Assembly: GCA_015665415.1 (NCBI GenBank)
Contig: JADFAE010000010.1
Coordinates: 124,001 to 188,000, forward strand
From: Roseobacter sp.
GTDB lineage: Bacteria; Pseudomonadota; Alphaproteobacteria; Rhodobacterales; Rhodobacteraceae
Direction: 5' to 3'
DNA: 64,000 nt
The translations under genes and the position numbers were made by a program. Shown piece by piece: positions 60,455-64,000 of the stretch (positions are counted from its first letter, which is position 1; each line of letters opens with the position of its first letter). Below the pieces are notes generated by a model. That model was not told where the DNA came from. It saw only the letters and a list, made by a program, of their open reading frames with translations, and made no database searches.

Positions 60455-63400
60455 ATGGCCGGACATACAGAATACGATTTTGAGAAAGCCATCGAGTATG
60501 GGTTGATCAAGTCTGGTGGGTATTCCAAAAGAATGCCCGCCGACTTCGATGAAGACCTTGCATTGTTCCCCTGCGAGGTCATTGCCTTTCTCAAAGACAG
60601 CCAAGCCCAGCGATGGGCGCAGCTGGAAAAGTTGTTGGCGGATAAGACCGAAAGCGTTGTGCTGGACAGCTTGGCGAAGGAGCTAAACAGTAAGGGCACG
60701 CTGCATGTCCTCCGGCATGGTTTTAAGTGCTATGGCAAATCTCTTAGGTTGGCATATTTCCAACCGAATTCCGGTTTGAACCCAGACACAGCGGCTCTCT
60801 ATGCGAAGAACCGGCTGACCATCACGCGGCAGGTTGCCTTTACCTCGGTTGCGAAAAAGTCGGATGGGAAACATCGTAAGTGCATTCTAGATGTAACGAT
60901 TGCAGTGAATGGCTTGCCTGTCGCGACTGCAGAATTGAAAAATCAGCAAACCGGGCAGACGGCACAAGACGCGATCACTCAGTACTGTAATGATCGAGAC
61001 GGCCGAGACCCAATTTTCGAGTTCAAAAAACGAGCCTTGGTTCATTTCGCTGTTGATACGGACGAAGTGTGGATGACGACCCAACTTCGCGGAAAGGAAA
61101 CTTTCTTTCTCCCTTTCAATAAGGGCCACAACTACGGTGCAGGAAATCCCCCAGTGCCCGACAATTGGCGAACCGCATACCTTTGGGAAGAGGTTTTACA
61201 GGCAGATAGTCTGCTCGATATCTTGCAGCGTTTCATGCACTTGGAAGTAAAGACCAAGAAGATCACCACCGATAAAGGATCAAAGACGGTCACCAAGGAA
61301 ACTATGATCTTTCCGCGTTACCATCAGCTTGATGCTGTCAGGAAGTTGGTTTCTCATGCCAAGCGGAATGGGTCGGGGCGGAACTACTTGATCCAGCATT
61401 CCGCTGGGTCCGGTAAATCAAACTCTATTGCATGGTTGGCCCACAGACTTTCCAGCCTTCACGATAAACTAGACGAGAAAGTATTTCACGCCGTGGTAGT
61501 AGTTACTGACCGCACGGTACTGGATCAGCAGTTGCAAGAAACTGTCTACCAATTTGAACACAAGACAGGTGTGGTAGAAAAAATCGACGAGAACACACAG
61601 CAGCTTGCAAAGGCGCTATCCGGTGGCACGCCCATCATCATCACAACCATTCAGAAATTTCCGTTTATTAGTCAGGCACTTTCAACCCTAGAGAAGAAGG
61701 GAGAAGGTGTTGCAATTGATACGGAGAACAAGCGTTTTGCTGTCATTGTAGACGAGGCCCACTCCTCTCAAAGCGGGGAGACCGCTGGCGCTTTGCGGGG
61801 CATGTTGAATAAAACGGGGATCGAAGCCGCGATTGCTGCACAAATGAGCGACGAGGAAGATAGCGATCTTTCCGAAGATGCGAAGCGGGAATTGCTGAGA
61901 GAAACCTTGCAGCGTGCCAGACAGCCAAACCTCAGCTTTTTCGCATTCACAGCGACGCCAAAGTTCAAGACGAAAGCTCTATTCGATGAGGCTGGTCCAA
62001 GTGGTGCCTCACCATTCCATGAGTATTCCATGCGCCAAGCCATCGAAGAAGGCTTCATCATGAATGTCTTGGAGAATTACACGACCTATATGCGGTTCTT
62101 TGGCCTCGTCAAAGACGTAGAAAACGACCCAGCGGTTCCACGTAAGAAAGCGATCAAAGAACTTAGTCGCTTTATGCACTTGCATCCCCATAACATCGAA
62201 CAGGTCGTGGCAGTCATAATTGACCATTTCAGAACCAGTGTGATGCACGAGATCGGTGGAAAGGCCAAAGCAATGGTCGTTACTGGGTCACGATTGGAAG
62301 CGGTGAAATACAAGCTTGCTTTTGATAAGTATATTCGGGAACGGGGATATTCGGGTATCAAATCCCTCGTGGCTTTCTCTGGAACAGTCGAGGATCCAGA
62401 TATCCCAGATTCAGCCTATACAGAAGTTGGCCTAAACGACGGGCTCTCCGAAAAAGAACTGCCAGAGACCTTTGGTGGCGACAACTATAGGGTATTGATT
62501 GTAGCCGAGAAATACCAAACTGGGTTCGATCAACCTTTGCTACAGACGATGTATGTGGTCAAAAAACTCGCTGGGGTTCAGGCTGTTCAAACGCTTTCAC
62601 GCCTTAACAGGCGAGCGGAGGGAAAGACCCGAACATTCGTTTTGGATTTCGCTAACGAAGAGGAGGATATTTACGAAGCCTTTAAGCCTTACTTTGAAGC
62701 AACGCCTGTTGGCGAGAATGCGGACCCGCAAAAACTAAATGATTTGCAACACCAAGTGCTGAGCTGGGCCATTTTCACAGAGTCAGAGGTGCAAGCTTTT
62801 TCCGCTGTTTGGTATGGGAAAAAACGAGATCATTCAGGTGGCGATCATAGACGTATGAATGCGATTCTCGACCCATGTGTGGAAGCGTTCAAGCAAAGAG
62901 AAGAAGCAGAGCGGGAGGAGTTCCGCGGACAAGTAACTGCATTTAGAAACCTCTATTCGTTTCTCTCTCAAATAATACCGTATCAAGACAGTGATCTTGA
63001 GAGGTTCTACACCTTCGTACGCAATCTGCTTACAAAACTACCTCCGTCAAGTGATGCTGTCGCGTTCACTTTGGATGATGAGGTGGCTTTACAGTATTTC
63101 CGTGTTCAACAGATGAGCGACGGTTCCATCGATTTGACTGACGGTGAGGCAGACCCATTGAAGGGGCCGACTGATGTGGGGACAGCTGCAAGAAAAGACG
63201 AAGAAGTTAATCTCTCGTCTCTGGTTGATAAGTTAAACGAACGTTTTGGAACCGACTTTACCAAGGCAGACCAGTTGTTCTTTGACCAAATTGAAGCCTC
63301 TGCAGGGCAGAATGGCAAGATTGTAGAGGCAGTCTTTGCTAATGAATTCGGGAATTTTGAAGCGTTTTTCGCCAGAATTTTGGATGACTTGGTGATCAAC

Positions 63401-63523
63401 CGGATGGACGGGAATGAAGATATTGCTTCCCGTGTGATGACCGATGATACATTCAGGGAGCTGACGCAAAAGCACTTGGCTCGAAAAGTGTACGATAGCG
63501 TTAAGCGTCAAAGGGAACACTAA
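60455..63523 (+). CDS. hsdR: Type I restriction endonuclease subunit HsdR
   Basis: A 1022-residue motor-nuclease. The N-terminal nuclease core has Asp146 (LDVTIAVNG) and Glu160-x-Lys162 (AELKNQ). The helicase has Walker A SAGSGKS at 316-322 and DEAH at 433-436 (IVDEAHSSQSG), followed by further SF2 motifs such as FTATPKFKTKALF, YQTGFDQPLLQ and QTLSRLNRR. It translocates DNA and cuts unmodified DNA. It closes the operon with hsdM and hsdS; length is usual for the family. Confidence 0.92.
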   Translation: MAGHTEYDFEKAIEYGLIKSGGYSKRMPADFDEDLALFPCEVIAFLKDSQAQRWAQLEKLLADKTESVVLDSLAKELNSKGTLHVLRHGFKCYGKSLRLAYFQPNSGLNPDTAALYAKNRLTITRQVAFTSVAKKSDGKHRKCILDVTIAVNGLPVATAELKNQQTGQTAQDAITQYCNDRDGRDPIFEFKKRALVHFAVDTDEVWMTTQLRGKETFFLPFNKGHNYGAGNPPVPDNWRTAYLWEEVLQADSLLDILQRFMHLEVKTKKITTDKGSKTVTKETMIFPRYHQLDAVRKLVSHAKRNGSGRNYLIQHSAGSGKSNSIAWLAHRLSSLHDKLDEKVFHAVVVVTDRTVLDQQLQETVYQFEHKTGVVEKIDENTQQLAKALSGGTPIIITTIQKFPFISQALSTLEKKGEGVAIDTENKRFAVIVDEAHSSQSGETAGALRGMLNKTGIEAAIAAQMSDEEDSDLSEDAKRELLRETLQRARQPNLSFFAFTATPKFKTKALFDEAGPSGASPFHEYSMRQAIEEGFIMNVLENYTTYMRFFGLVKDVENDPAVPRKKAIKELSRFMHLHPHNIEQVVAVIIDHFRTSVMHEIGGKAKAMVVTGSRLEAVKYKLAFDKYIRERGYSGIKSLVAFSGTVEDPDIPDSAYTEVGLNDGLSEKELPETFGGDNYRVLIVAEKYQTGFDQPLLQTMYVVKKLAGVQAVQTLSRLNRRAEGKTRTFVLDFANEEEDIYEAFKPYFEATPVGENADPQKLNDLQHQVLSWAIFTESEVQAFSAVWYGKKRDHSGGDHRRMNAILDPCVEAFKQREEAEREEFRGQVTAFRNLYSFLSQIIPYQDSDLERFYTFVRNLLTKLPPSSDAVAFTLDDEVALQYFRVQQMSDGSIDLTDGEADPLKGPTDVGTAARKDEEVNLSSLVDKLNERFGTDFTKADQLFFDQIEASAGQNGKIVEAVFANEFGNFEAFFARILDDLVINRMDGNEDIASRVMTDDTFRELTQKHLARKVYDSVKRQREH

Positions 63524-63596
63524 AGGCGAGCCTTATGGGGGCAACAGGGGGTCTGCCCCACAAATCTCTTTTATCTCTTTGTTTTTAAATGAAAAT

Positions 63597-63670
63597 TGGA
63601 GGCGAGTACCGGAATCGAACCGGTGTACACGGATTTGCAATCCGCTGCGTCACCACTCCGCCAACTCGCC
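63597..63670 (-). tRNA. tRNA-Cys (anticodon GCA)
   Basis: Complete cloverleaf on the minus strand: acceptor GGCGAGT, D-arm, anticodon arm CGGA-TTGCAAA-TCCG with GCA, T-arm CCGGTTCGATTCCGG and encoded CCA at 63597-63599. Its first 41 bases are repeated in inverse orientation at 54173-54213. It lies just after hsdR. Confidence 0.94.
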
Positions 63671-63726
63671 TTTTCAATGACTTAACCGTAGCGGGTGGTG
63701 TCCTGCCACACTGTCTGCCGCACGTT

Positions 63727-63972
63727 CTAATTTTCTTCGCGGGTGTGCGCAACCCCAAAAGTGGCTCTTTTTGCCTGTGCAGTCCTTGCTCTCAGTTTCT
63801 GTCTTTCAGCGCGCGTATAATGTTGAACCATCTTGATACTTTGGCCAGTTACGGCGGCAATTTGTTCGTCGCTACAGCCCCCTCTGAGTAGTTCGGTTGC
63901 CGCTGTATAGCGCATAGCATGGTTGTCGAATTTCTGGGCGCCGAACCGACGAGGAGACCATCGCGCGCCTGG
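63727..63972 (-). pseudogene. Tyrosine recombinase/phage integrase, C-terminal part
   Basis: The frame, read from a stop at 63973-63975 to its end at 63727, contains KFDNHAMRYTAATELL with box II HxxR, GCSDEQIAAVTGQS and VQHYTRAERQ with the nucleophile Tyr. The second conserved His of the LGH motif is Gln here. An in-frame stop precedes the piece, so it is a remnant, 56 bases from the 5' end of tRNA-Cys. It marks a further integration edge. Confidence 0.7.
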
Positions 63973-64000
63973 TCATGCGCGAATTGAACCACAGAGACAG

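Noticed and set aside
1-64000. CRISPR array
   Set aside because: No regularly spaced repeats of the right size were seen in any gene-free stretch.

Overview
The window looks like a chromosomal segment of a marine Roseobacter-group alphaproteobacterium (Rhodobacterales). The evidence is the methylated-amine gene set (dimethylamine monooxygenase, gamma-glutamylmethylamide synthetase, N-methylglutamate synthase and an ammonium transporter), the abundance of peptide and amino-acid ABC importers, sarcosine-oxidase-type demethylation genes, and moderately high GC. The assignment rests on gene content only; no rRNA or other phylogenetic marker is present.

Layout. 1-3.8 kb: end of a peptide/opine-type ABC importer (binding protein, two permeases, fused ATPase). 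4.2-11.1 kb: phosphodiesterase-like enzyme, alpha/beta hydrolase, acyl-CoA synthetase, ABC half-exporter and a DMT-family exporter. 11.3-22.8 kb: truncated globin, then a methylamine block. The left-going operon amt - small membrane protein - mgsA-mgsB-mgsC - gmaS turns methylamine into N-methylglutamate. The right-going operon dmmD-A-B-C turns dimethylamine into methylamine, and a cupin/HTH regulator lies beside it. 23.5-31.6 kb: a second peptide-type ABC importer with a periplasmic or cytoplasmic amidohydrolase and a divergent HTH regulator.

31.8-49.9 kb is a large catabolic block in three transcription units. Unit A is a metal-ligand-less M24 (creatinase-like) hydrolase, a maleate-isomerase/EutA-like protein, heterotetrameric sarcosine oxidase soxB-D-A-G and a Rieske oxygenase. 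Unit B is an EhuABCD-like polar amino-acid importer. Unit C is a second EutA-like protein, a canonical M24 peptidase and an FAD/GcvT dimethylglycine-dehydrogenase-like enzyme. A LysR and a GntR/HutC regulator sit at the divergent promoters. The gene types resemble ectoine utilisation modules, but eutB, eutC and eutE are absent and three N-demethylating enzymes are present, so an unidentified N-methylated compatible solute or creatine-like compound is a reasonable guess for the substrate.

49.9-55.5 kb is a decayed accessory zone: fragments of a GGDEF protein, a phage-type DUF1064-like gene with a frameshift, a HTH fragment, two IS3-family transposase fragments, a tRNA-Gly, an intact CbiX-like gene and a half tRNA-Cys. 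55.6-63.5 kb is a compact five-gene defence operon: hsdM, hsdS, a small PD-(D/E)XK-like protein, a TIR-like nucleotide-binding protein and hsdR. It is bounded by the half tRNA-Cys (left) and a complete tRNA-Cys in inverted orientation (right), followed by the C-terminal end of a tyrosine recombinase running off the window. This is the most likely place for an unusual system.
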